Assembly: GCF_003253485.1 (NCBI RefSeq)
Contig: NZ_QKTX01000004.1
Span: forward strand, 124,001 to 188,000
Source of the DNA: Algoriphagus aquaeductus
Lineage (GTDB): Bacteria; Bacteroidota; Bacteroidia; Cytophagales; Cyclobacteriaceae
DNA: 64,000 nt
Direction of reading: 5' to 3'
The translations under genes and the position numbers were made by a program. This document shows, one piece after another, positions 26,001 to 33,776 of the stretch. Under the pieces are notes generated by a model that was not told the origin of the DNA, searched no databases, and saw nothing but the letters and a program-made list of their open reading frames with translations. The first letter of the stretch is position 1. Every line of letters starts with the position of its first letter.

Positions 26001-28718
26001 CTAGTTGTAAAGATTATTAAAGAGCATTTTGAAGGTACCATGAGCTTGACCGCGGAAGGTGATTTCTGGCCCAAACGCATATAATTTTCCTTTACCCACC
26101 TGAGCTTCAAAAGCTGCTACTCCATTTTTCAGATATTGCTGTCCCCATGCCCATCCGCTTTGAAGGGGTGGCTCTGTTCCAAACCAAGCCAAAGGTTTGA
26201 CTCCTCTAAGTGATGCGTCTGGAGCAAGCTGGAATACCGGACTGTTGTTAAACAAAACATGTGCTTTGTCTCCCATTCCAAAATTCGCAGGAGAAGATTG
26301 ATCTACCTGCATTTGAAGGATGCTACCGGGGATATAATATTTATCTCCTGGAAGCGCCTTTTCTTTCCCATCTACAATCTCAACCAAAGCATTGGAAACC
26401 GGCAATTGAAGGTGGGTAGCCAAGGAAGTTGCCGCCCCAACCGTGATGATTTGTCCGCCATTTTCCAAAAAGGATTTCAATTGTGGAATCGATTTATCTA
26501 CAGACAGTCTTCCCAGCATATGATGGTATTCTGAAGGAATATCTTCTTTTTTGGGTTGGCTTCCTGCGCCATATCCACCGCTTGCCCCTGGCATTCCAGG
26601 ACCTATGAAGAGGATAACATCATATTTGGACCGAAGGTCGCCACCGTCAATTTCATTTGGGAAAATCTGAGTAAAGTCAAAATGAAACTGCTCCATGATC
26701 CACCTTACCCAACCGGAAGGCATAGAACCCCCATAATAGTCGTATAAAGCAATTCGGGATGGCTTGATCTCTTTTGCTCCTGTAGGCAATCCACCTACGG
26801 GCACTGCTTTCAATCCATAATTTTTCACTACAGTCTCCAACTGCTTTTTCCCGGAGGCTGAGACATAAAAAGAACCTGCAGGAAGCCCCGAGGTACCAGA
26901 TTGAGTTCTGTAGATTTTGACTTTGGCCTTCAATAGATCATTGACAGCCAAAAAAGAATCATTGACGCGGGCATCCAAGAGATATCCCGAAGCTGAGGGA
27001 AGAGTAAATGGCTCTGGTGATAATAGCTGACCATAGGCCACTCGTTCAAACGGGCCGTCAAAAGCCTCCATGATTCGATCCACCTCGATTCCCATTTGAT
27101 AGGCTAAGGTCCATCCCGCGGCATCATAAGGCCTAATGGGAGGTCCGCCTGGATACAGAAAATCATTGGGATGATCCTGAGGTTCAAACATATCCAAAAC
27201 ATGTGGGCGAAACGCCTGTGCCGTTTTCACCAGGTAAGACCCCTTTGGATACGTTTTTCCATTAACTGTAAAGTCCGCGGTGGCTTTATGAACCAATATT
27301 CCGGATTTGATCAGTGCATTTAGAAATTTAAGAGCTGTAGGAAAATCAGCTTGATCTGCCGGAAGAATATACGCTCTCGGATCTCTTTTGGAGAGGTCTT
27401 TATAGACCGAATCATAAAACTGAATTGGCAAACCAGCTCTGAATCCAAAGTAGGCCGCTTCTTCATCCTCTGCCTCTTTCTTCTTTTGAGCGGCTTCAAA
27501 AGATTTTTGAATCGCTTCGGCGTATTTTGGATATCGGGTCCAAGTGTCCGAATTGCCCCGATCGATGGATTTCTTACCCATGAGGTAAAAATTGTAGAGC
27601 AATTCGTCCCCATGCCTTACCGCGTGGTTTAAGATCGCATAGTTCATCGAGACCGAATAATCGATTGAGGTGCGGAAAGCCCAAGGCCCTGGAGTCACAG
27701 GATAAGGAGTCCCGTTGTTTGGAATCAAACGATCCGGCACCAAGGGGATTGAATAAGGAGAAGGGTCACCTACGATTTCGGTCAAAATCCCGATCATATT
27801 ATGGTAATAAGGAGTGGTTCTCAACCCACCATTCCACCAAGTGGAAAACACCGACCCATCCAATCGGGTATACCCGGGCTTGTCCTCTACATGCAGTCTG
27901 TTAATCATTGCCGCACCTACAGCGTCGAGACTGGTGATAATCAGCGGGTCAAACACATGATTGAACGGATCCCGGTAAGGAGGACCCGCCACGACTGTAC
28001 CCGCTGGTCCTGACTGATGGTGATTGTAGACGATCTGAGGGAGCCATTCCACATATTGCTGAAGTGAAATATTGGTAGATTCCTTCATGTTGTTCATGTA
28101 GAAATCCCGGTTATTGTCATGCCCCACATATTTTTGATAGAGCACGGGTATATTCTTGTTTCTCTTGGATTTATCCTCCGGTCTCATGTACCAATCAGAC
28201 ATGATCTCCATACCATCCGGGTTGACATGCACGAGCAAAATGATCACTTCATCCAAAATCCGAAGAGTCTCCTCATCATTTTTGGAGGCCAATTGATAGA
28301 GGGTTTCGATCAATTGTTGGGCACCGACCACCTCATTGGCATGAAGTCCACCATCAATCCAAACGACCGGTTTCCCTTCTTTGGAAAGGGCACGAGCTTC
28401 AGTCTCAGTAATTTCAGCTCTGCCAAGTTTTTGAGAAATTTCTTTATATCGATTTAGTTGCTCAAAGTTTTTGGGAGCAGTGATGATCAACATCGGCTGA
28501 TCCCTTCCAAATTCAGTCTTCCCAATGCTGGTGTATTGGACCCGATCAGAAATCTCCGCCACTTTCTTGAAATAGGATTCGGTCTGGGAAAAATTGGCCA
28601 GCATGTAAGGTTCTCCGATATCAAACCCAAAATGGGATTTGGGAGTGGGAATGGTTTGTGCAATCAGGCAAAGGGGAAGGAGTGCCAGATGCAACCAGAG
28701 CAGGAAAGTTTTTTTCAT
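26001..28718 (-). CDS. Exported M14-family zinc carboxypeptidase
   Basis: A 905-residue protein with a signal peptide (residues 1-20, ending CLIAQ). The N-terminal third is an M14 metallocarboxypeptidase domain: GGLHANEVVGAQQ supplies HxxE zinc ligands (near 115-125), and PDGMEIMSDWYMRPED and NHHQSGPAG contain further typical residues. The rest resembles the large C-terminal region of related Bacteroidota M14 proteins, with a glutamine-amidotransferase-like part (DVILFIGPGMPG; NGGQIITVGAATSLA). It probably acts on peptides in the periplasm or outside the cell. The gene begins directly beside the repeat block at 28.72-28.95 kb. Confidence 0.87.
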   Translation of the reverse strand: MKKTFLLWLHLALLPLCLIAQTIPTPKSHFGFDIGEPYMLANFSQTESYFKKVAEISDRVQYTSIGKTEFGRDQPMLIITAPKNFEQLNRYKEISQKLGRAEITETEARALSKEGKPVVWIDGGLHANEVVGAQQLIETLYQLASKNDEETLRILDEVIILLVHVNPDGMEIMSDWYMRPEDKSKRNKNIPVLYQKYVGHDNNRDFYMNNMKESTNISLQQYVEWLPQIVYNHHQSGPAGTVVAGPPYRDPFNHVFDPLIITSLDAVGAAMINRLHVEDKPGYTRLDGSVFSTWWNGGLRTTPYYHNMIGILTEIVGDPSPYSIPLVPDRLIPNNGTPYPVTPGPWAFRTSIDYSVSMNYAILNHAVRHGDELLYNFYLMGKKSIDRGNSDTWTRYPKYAEAIQKSFEAAQKKKEAEDEEAAYFGFRAGLPIQFYDSVYKDLSKRDPRAYILPADQADFPTALKFLNALIKSGILVHKATADFTVNGKTYPKGSYLVKTAQAFRPHVLDMFEPQDHPNDFLYPGGPPIRPYDAAGWTLAYQMGIEVDRIMEAFDGPFERVAYGQLLSPEPFTLPSASGYLLDARVNDSFLAVNDLLKAKVKIYRTQSGTSGLPAGSFYVSASGKKQLETVVKNYGLKAVPVGGLPTGAKEIKPSRIALYDYYGGSMPSGWVRWIMEQFHFDFTQIFPNEIDGGDLRSKYDVILFIGPGMPGASGGYGAGSQPKKEDIPSEYHHMLGRLSVDKSIPQLKSFLENGGQIITVGAATSLATHLQLPVSNALVEIVDGKEKALPGDKYYIPGSILQMQVDQSSPANFGMGDKAHVLFNNSPVFQLAPDASLRGVKPLAWFGTEPPLQSGWAWGQQYLKNGVAAFEAQVGKGKLYAFGPEITFRGQAHGTFKMLFNNLYN

Positions 28719-28721
28719 TTG

Positions 28722-28948
28722 ATTATAATTTGATTTTCATTTGCCACATAGCCTGTCCCGATCTTTCATCGGGAGAATGTCCTGGATAATCATTCCCCTC
28801 CCGATCCGCCGCGGCGGACGGGACAAGTTGTGTGAGAAGCATTTTCTCATGGGCATTTCATCTGTTTATAATTTGATTTTTAATGGCCAGATGGAATGCC
28901 CCGGATAATCATTCCCCTGTGTGAGACATTTTCTCATGGGCATTTCAT
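28722..28948 (-). repeat. Tandem dispersed repeat, locus 2 (inverted relative to locus 1)
   Basis: Two tandem units in inverted orientation to the block at 7981-8257: about 28722-28861 and 28862-28948. Each unit contains CTCATGGGCATTTCAT, the reverse complement of the unit head, and GATAATCATTCCCC. The longer unit carries TCCGCCGCGGCGGA (28805-28818) and TCCCGATCTTTCATCGGGA (28756-28774). The unit tail ends at the M14 gene's start codon, so the repeat overlaps its 5' untranslated region. No gene is seen between the M14 start at 28718 and the prs start at 29205. Confidence 0.83.
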
Positions 28949-29148
28949 GGATTTATATTGATGCCCTTTCATGCTAAAATAAGCGATTACTTAATCATCT
29001 GGGGGCAAAAATAATCTCGAAGCGGGTATTTTACAGGATCGGAATAAAAGTTCGATAAACTGAAGCCCCTCCTTCAGAAGAACTATGGAGAAAATTACAT
29101 TTTTCGATTCTCTGAACCCAATCGGCTAGCCCATCCCTCAAAAATCAT

Positions 29149-29156
29149 TACTTTTG
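29149..29156 (+). promoter_or_regulatory. Probable -7 box of the prs promoter
   Basis: TACTTTTG matches TAnnTTTG, about 50 bp before the chosen prs ATG. No clear TTTG is found at the usual spacing upstream, so confidence is moderate. Confidence 0.4.
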
Positions 29157-29204
29157 TTTGCAGTTCCAATCCAGACCTTTTCCTCCACCAGCTTTCCATC
29201 CTTT

Positions 29205-30131
29205 ATGTCAGAGGTAAAAATCTTTGCCGGCACCAACAGCCAAGCTTTAGCTCAAAAAATCGCCAAGAGTTATGGTAAAAAATTGGGCGATTTGACCATG
29301 TCAAAATTCAGTGACGGAGAAATGTCGCCCAGTTTTGACGAGTCTATCCGAGGTTGCACAGTTTTCATTATTCAAAGCACCAATCCTCCCAGTGACAATC
29401 TTTTAGAACTCTGCTTGATGATTGATGCCGCCAAAAGAGCCAGTGCTTACAAAGTCTGTGCAGTAATCCCTTACTTTGGCTATGCCCGTCAAGATCGAAA
29501 GGATAGACCTAGAGTTTCGATCGCCGCCAAATTGATTGCCAATATGCTGACCTCAGCCGGTGCGGACAGAATCATGACCTGCGACCTCCATGCCGGTCAA
29601 ATTCAAGGTTTTTTCGATATTCCATTGGATCATTTAAATGGTTCGGCTATATTTGCGCCCTATTTGAGCACGCTTAGGCTGAAAGATATGATCTTCGCAG
29701 CTCCTGATGTAGGAGGTGTGGCAAGGGCCAGGTCTTTTGCGAAGCACTTCGAAGTAGAAATGGTTGTCTGTGACAAGCACAGAAAAAGAGCCAATGAAGT
29801 GGCCTCGATGCAGGTAATCGGTGACGTGGAAGGCAAAGATGTAATTCTTGTGGATGACTTGGTCGATACCGCCGGAACACTCTGCAAAGCTGCCCAAATC
29901 ATCACGGAAAAAGGGGCTAATTCAGTAAGAGCGATCGTGACACACGGCGTACTTTCTGGAAAAGCCTATGAAAATATTGAAAATTCTGTTTTAGAGGAAC
30001 TCGTCGTGACAGACACCATCCCCTTAAAACAGCAATCTTCAAAAATTAGAGTTCTGACTGTGGCCGAATTATTCGGTAAAGCCATCCATGCTGTGACAGG
30101 AAATACTTCAATCAGTTCTCTATTTATCTAA
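29205..30131 (+). CDS. prs: Ribose-phosphate pyrophosphokinase (PRPP synthase)
   Basis: The enzyme makes PRPP from ribose-5-phosphate and ATP, feeding nucleotide, histidine and tryptophan synthesis. The N-terminal MSEVKIFAGTNSQALA and the flexible-loop PYFGYARQDRKDRPR are typical. The PRPP-binding motif DVILVDDLVDTAGTL is near residues 209-223. The internal ATG at 29205 (308 aa) aligns with the family start; a longer frame would begin inside the promoter. rplY and pth follow in the same direction. Confidence 0.96.
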   Translation: MSEVKIFAGTNSQALAQKIAKSYGKKLGDLTMSKFSDGEMSPSFDESIRGCTVFIIQSTNPPSDNLLELCLMIDAAKRASAYKVCAVIPYFGYARQDRKDRPRVSIAAKLIANMLTSAGADRIMTCDLHAGQIQGFFDIPLDHLNGSAIFAPYLSTLRLKDMIFAAPDVGGVARARSFAKHFEVEMVVCDKHRKRANEVASMQVIGDVEGKDVILVDDLVDTAGTLCKAAQIITEKGANSVRAIVTHGVLSGKAYENIENSVLEELVVTDTIPLKQQSSKIRVLTVAELFGKAIHAVTGNTSISSLFI

Positions 30132-30156
30132 GAACCAATTTTAAATACAAATACAT

Positions 30157-30729
30157 ATGAAAACACTAGAGATTATAGGGTTTAAAAGAGCAAATCTCGA
30201 CAGTGCTGCTTTGAACGAAATCAGAGATTCCGGTAATGTTCCCTGCGTGGTTTATGGTCCAGGCATCCCTGAGCAAGTTCATTTCTATTCCCCTGCTATC
30301 CTTTTCAAAGACTTGATTTACACTCCGGATGTTCACTTAGTTGAGTTGAATATCGAAGGAAGAATCATTAAGGCAGTATTGAAGGAAGCACAGTTTCACC
30401 CCGTAAGCGAAGTATTGCTTCATGCCGACTTTATGGCTTACACGGAAGACAAGGCCATCAAATTCGAAATTCCTGTGAAAATCGAAGGAAGTTCTCCGGG
30501 TATCGCAAAAGGTGGTAAGTTGGAATTCAAAACCAGAAAACTGAAAGTAAGAGGCTTGGCTAAAAACCTTCCTGATTACATTGTTACTGACATTTCAAAC
30601 CTTGACCTTGGAAAATCATACAAGGTGGGCGAATTGAAGGCGGAAGGATTCGAGATCCTTACCTCTCCGAATGTTTCTGTAGTGACCATTGGTATTCCAA
30701 GAGCACTCAGAGGCAAGAAAGGAGAATAA
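30157..30729 (+). CDS. rplY: 50S ribosomal protein L25, Ctc/TL5 form
   Basis: L25 binds 5S rRNA. This 190-residue version has the N-terminal L25 domain (NVPCVVYGPGIPEQVHFYSP) and a C-terminal TL5-like beta domain (FEIPVKIEGSSPGIAKGGK; LKVRGLAKNLPDYI). The gene starts with ATG 25 bp after prs and ends at a terminator before pth. Confidence 0.94.
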   Translation: MKTLEIIGFKRANLDSAALNEIRDSGNVPCVVYGPGIPEQVHFYSPAILFKDLIYTPDVHLVELNIEGRIIKAVLKEAQFHPVSEVLLHADFMAYTEDKAIKFEIPVKIEGSSPGIAKGGKLEFKTRKLKVRGLAKNLPDYIVTDISNLDLGKSYKVGELKAEGFEILTSPNVSVVTIGIPRALRGKKGE

Positions 30730-30749
30730 TCCCGACTTGAATATCAACA

Positions 30750-30779
30750 AATCCTGCCCAGCAATGAGCAGGATTTTTT
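30750..30779 (+). terminator. Terminator after rplY
   Basis: ATCCTGC / GCAGGAT with a 10-base loop is followed by six T residues. It lies between rplY and pth. Confidence 0.75.
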
Positions 30780-30822
30780 GTTTCAACCAGATGAATCAAA
30801 CCTAGACCCTTATAGCTTCAGT

Positions 30823-31383
30823 ATGAAATATCTTATCATAGGATTGGGGAATATTGGACCTGAATATGAACTCACCCGCCACAATATCGGCTTTTTGACA
30901 CTTGATCGCCTGGCCGACAAAGAAGGCATAAGCTGGAAAAGTGACCGATTGGCCTTCAAGTCTGAAGTCAGACATAAAGGCAGATCCCTACATCTGATCA
31001 AGCCGACTACCTATATGAACCTGAGCGGAAAAGCGGTCAACTACTGGATGAAGGAACTCAACATTCCAAAAGAAAACATCCTGGTATTGGTAGACGATGT
31101 AGCCATCCCTTTCGGGAAACTGCGCATGCGTGCCAAAGGAAGCGCTGCGGGACACAATGGTCTGAAAAATATCGAAGCCCTTTGCGGGGGGCAGGATTAC
31201 CCCAGACTCCGGATGGGCATCGGTGACAATTTCCCCAAAGGAAGACAAGTAGACTATGTGTTGGGAAGGTTTACCCAGCAGGAATTTGACGAGCTCCCTG
31301 TCATGATGGACAAAGCTATCGACATGATTTTTGGATTCTGTACAGCTGGAATCGCTCAAACCATGACCCAGTTTAACGACTGA
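30823..31383 (+). CDS. pth: Peptidyl-tRNA hydrolase
   Basis: The enzyme recycles peptidyl-tRNA released from stalled ribosomes. Family motifs are intact: GLGNIGPEYELTRHNIG (catalytic Asn and His), KPTTYMNLSGKAV, and the GSAAGHNGLKNI loop. The ATG at 30823 (186 aa) is chosen over a TTG at 30778, which lies inside the rplY terminator. The gene lies in the prs-rplY-pth arrangement common in bacteria. Confidence 0.96.
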   Translation: MKYLIIGLGNIGPEYELTRHNIGFLTLDRLADKEGISWKSDRLAFKSEVRHKGRSLHLIKPTTYMNLSGKAVNYWMKELNIPKENILVLVDDVAIPFGKLRMRAKGSAAGHNGLKNIEALCGGQDYPRLRMGIGDNFPKGRQVDYVLGRFTQQEFDELPVMMDKAIDMIFGFCTAGIAQTMTQFND

Positions 31384-31388
31384 TTTGA

Positions 31389-31423
31389 AGGGAGATTTGG
31401 ATTTGACCAAATCTCCCTTTTTC
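31389..31423 (+). terminator. Terminator after pth
   Basis: GGGAGATTT / AAATCTCCC with a 10-base loop is followed by five T residues. Confidence 0.82.
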
Positions 31424-31427
31424 TTTG
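31396..31427 (+). promoter_or_regulatory. Candidate promoter of the metZ riboswitch transcript
   Basis: TTTG (31396-31399) and TTTCTTTG (31420-31427, one mismatch to TAnnTTTG) are separated by 20 bp. This places a start close to the first stem of the riboswitch at 31446. It overlaps the pth terminator. Confidence 0.4.
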
Positions 31428-31445
31428 TAGCACTTCAGGCAACTG

Positions 31446-31548
31446 ATTTATAAAGAAGAGGCGAGAGAATAGGCTCTATGACCCTCTGGCAACCATCTCC
31501 CGCCAAGGTGAAAGGTGCCAAATCCTACCCAAAGCGGGAACTATAAAT
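31446..31548 (+). promoter_or_regulatory. SAM-I-type (S-box) riboswitch controlling metZ
   Basis: The leader contains the S-box-like pieces AAGAAGAGGCGAGAG, CCCTCTGGCAACC and GAAAGGTGCCAAATCCTACC in the right order. P1 can be drawn between ATTTATA (31446-31452) and TATAAAT (31542-31548). Just downstream is the sulfur-amino-acid gene metZ. By family knowledge the RNA binds S-adenosylmethionine and reduces expression when SAM is abundant. I see no clear terminator in the expression platform, so control may be translational. Confidence 0.85.
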
Positions 31549-31651
31549 TGGCGAGACTCCACTCTACCCCACTTTCTGGTTCGGTTTACTACTTTGGGAA
31601 ATTTCTTTGTGAGTTCCTGATAAAACACTTGCATTCAAACCGACCCAAACC

Positions 31652-32818
31652 ATGTCCCATTTCGAAACCGATGCGATCCGCATCCAACGAAGATCCGACC
31701 TCAAGGAGCACTCTTCCCCCATCTATCTGACCTCAAGCTTTACTTTTGAATCCGCAGAAGAAGCCCGGGCCATGTTTGCTGATGAGATCCAAGGCAATAT
31801 CTATTCACGTTATTCCAACCCCAATTCCTCCGATCTGATCGAAAAAGTCTGCAAGGCAGAAGGAACTGAGGATGGGATTGCAACGGCCTCCGGAATGGCC
31901 GCCATGTTTGGAAGCATTGCTTCTTTGCTTCAGCAGGGAGATCATATTCTGGCCTCCCGTTCGCTTTTTGGATCAACCCATCAGCTGTTGACCCGCGTAT
32001 TTCCCAAGTGGGGCATCACTTCCACTTATGGGGATATTTCAGATTGTCTGAATTGGGACAAACTCCTTCAGCCCAACACCAAAATGCTTTTCTTGGAAAC
32101 CCCTTCCAATCCGGGGCTGGAAATCATCGACTTGGAGTGGGCAGGGAAATTTGCGGAAGCACATCACCTCATCCTCGTGGTGGACAATTGCTTTGCTACC
32201 CCTTACTTGCAGCAGCCAGCCAAATGGGGCGCCCACATCGTTACCCACAGTGCCACAAAGTATATCGATGGACAGGGTAGAGTCTTAGGAGGATTAATTT
32301 TGGGTAAAAAAGACCTGATCAAGGAAGTGCAGTTTTTTACCCGGCACACCGGTCCATCCATCTCACCATTCAATGCCTGGATTTTATCCAAAAGCATGGA
32401 GACCTTGGCGGTAAGAATGGACCGACACTGCGAAAATGCCCTGAAAATCGCCCAATATTTTGAAGGAAATCCTGAAATAGATGCCGTTCGGTATCCTTTT
32501 CTAAAATCTCATCCCCAGCATGACCTGGCTTTGAAACAAATGAAAGCCGGAGGTGGAATCATCACGCTAACCCTGAAGGGAGGACTTGCCCGCGCCCAAC
32601 GCTTTATTGATCAGCTTCAGATGATCTCCATCACACCCAATCTAGGTGACAGCCGCAGCATCATCACCCATCCGGCATCCACTACCCATAGCAAGCTCTC
32701 CCCGGACGAAAGAGCTCAAGTTGGAATCAGTGACGGATTAGTCCGGCTGTCTGTAGGATTGGAGCACTACGAGGATATTTTAAGAGACGTAGAACAGGCC
32801 ATTTTAAAATCTAAATAA
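31652..32818 (+). CDS. metZ: O-succinylhomoserine sulfhydrylase
   Basis: A PLP-dependent Cys/Met metabolism enzyme of 388 residues that converts an O-acylhomoserine plus sulfide to homocysteine in methionine synthesis. The PLP-binding Lys is in the motif SATKYIDGQGRVLGG (near residues 204-218), and the upstream SGMAAMF...SLFGSTHQLL segment is typical. The wording DGQGRVLGG is closest to MetZ-type enzymes, but cystathionine gamma-synthase or O-acetylhomoserine specificity cannot be ruled out by eye. It is preceded by a SAM riboswitch, consistent with methionine control. Confidence 0.88.
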   Translation: MSHFETDAIRIQRRSDLKEHSSPIYLTSSFTFESAEEARAMFADEIQGNIYSRYSNPNSSDLIEKVCKAEGTEDGIATASGMAAMFGSIASLLQQGDHILASRSLFGSTHQLLTRVFPKWGITSTYGDISDCLNWDKLLQPNTKMLFLETPSNPGLEIIDLEWAGKFAEAHHLILVVDNCFATPYLQQPAKWGAHIVTHSATKYIDGQGRVLGGLILGKKDLIKEVQFFTRHTGPSISPFNAWILSKSMETLAVRMDRHCENALKIAQYFEGNPEIDAVRYPFLKSHPQHDLALKQMKAGGGIITLTLKGGLARAQRFIDQLQMISITPNLGDSRSIITHPASTTHSKLSPDERAQVGISDGLVRLSVGLEHYEDILRDVEQAILKSK

Positions 32819-32828
32819 TCCCATCAAA

Positions 32829-32860
32829 CCAAAAAGCCCCGAAATTTCGGGGCTTTTTGG
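32829..32860. terminator. Bidirectional terminator between metZ and the CBS gene
   Basis: AAAAAGCCCCGAAA / TTTCGGGGCTTTTT is a perfect inverted repeat with A and T runs, suiting both convergent genes. Confidence 0.9.
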
Positions 32861-32863
32861 TTT

Positions 32864-33322
32864 TCACCAGGTGGTATGTTTGAGAGAGGGAAAGGCCCTG
32901 ATCACATCACTCAGGCTGATTTGCCCCACGAGTTGTCCGTTTTTTAGCACCGGGAATCTTCTGATTTGATATTCCAAAAATTTCTGGGCTGCATCAAATA
33001 AAGTCATTTCCGGACTTAAGGTCATTACATCCCGGGTCATCAGCTCCTGAACCTTGGCCGGAAACCGTACCGTATTGGTGTATTTTCCTTTGATGATCTC
33101 CCGAAGGCAATCTACTTCCGAAATGATCCCGACCAATCCTCCAGCCTCATCCACCACGGGTGCACCGGAAATTTTACTCTTGGTCAAGGCCTCCATGACC
33201 TGATCTATCGTGTCTTCAGGTCTAAAAGTAACCAACTTTGTTGTCATGTGGTCTTTCACCAAAATAGGTTGAGCCGGGGTCTTTGACTCTACCACTTTTA
33301 CCCCCTGAAAACTTTTTACCAT
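32864..33322 (-). CDS. Tandem CBS-domain protein
   Basis: A 152-residue protein of two CBS motifs forming one Bateman module. The first is near residues 25-80 (MTTKLVTFRPEDTIDQVMEA...GGLVGIISEVD), the second near 92-145 (MTRDVMTLSPEMTLFDAA...GQLVGQISLSDV). Such modules usually bind adenosine nucleotides and sense energy state; no enzymatic domain is attached, so it may regulate a partner. The mobile-looking element at 33376-33723 ends about 53 bp upstream of the start codon. Confidence 0.9.
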   Translation of the reverse strand: MVKSFQGVKVVESKTPAQPILVKDHMTTKLVTFRPEDTIDQVMEALTKSKISGAPVVDEAGGLVGIISEVDCLREIIKGKYTNTVRFPAKVQELMTRDVMTLSPEMTLFDAAQKFLEYQIRRFPVLKNGQLVGQISLSDVIRAFPSLKHTTW

Positions 33323-33375
33323 AGCTAAGAATTTTAATAGAAAAATAAGCTACTGAATTTCAGGCAAAAATAAAA

Positions 33376-33723
33376 TTATAGATTATGATTATCCGCTTTT
33401 CCGCCTGTTCTAAGTTGAACGCAGTATAAAATTTTTAATTCCTGGGAAATGGCTCTGAAGGAGCCAAACAATTCATGACCCTGTACGAAGTGCAGGGAAA
33501 ATAAGGCCTTGATTGTCCTTGAGCCCTGGAAGGGTGAGACATCAAAGTTCCGCCCTTTCAGGGCTTCCCTTTACAGTTTTTTACTTTAACCCCCGGCTAC
33601 ACCGGGGGTCATTAATTGTTTCAATCCTTCGGATCTTGATGTAACTAAAATATATCTCCTTTCCAAGTGCAAGGTTTAAATTCTGCGAATGGTGTGATTG
33701 CGGATATACATTTTATAGATTAT
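33376..33723 (-). mobile_element. MITE-like structured element, copy A, with 11-bp flanking direct repeats
   Basis: The same ~325-bp sequence recurs inverted at 61586-61933. Copy A is flanked by TTATAGATTAT at 33376-33386 and 33713-33723. The element ends are imperfect inverted repeats (ATGATTATCCGC / GCGGATATACAT). It contains no open reading frame for a transposase but several hairpins: GGCTC/GAGCC (33451-33465), a 19-bp CCCTG/CAGGG stem, two GCCCT/AGGGC-type stems and CCCCCGG/CCGGGGG (33590-33608). It looks transposed. It is the main content of the 454-bp gap between the CBS gene and the cytochrome gene. Confidence 0.75.
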
Positions 33724-33776
33724 AAAAAAATGTAAATACAATCTATAATTCTATAATAATCAATTTTATAGAAATT

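Noticed and set aside
33385..33712. Insertion sequence or riboswitch for the 325-bp element
   Set aside because: No transposase frame is present, and no known riboswitch core is recognisable; I therefore call it MITE-like instead.
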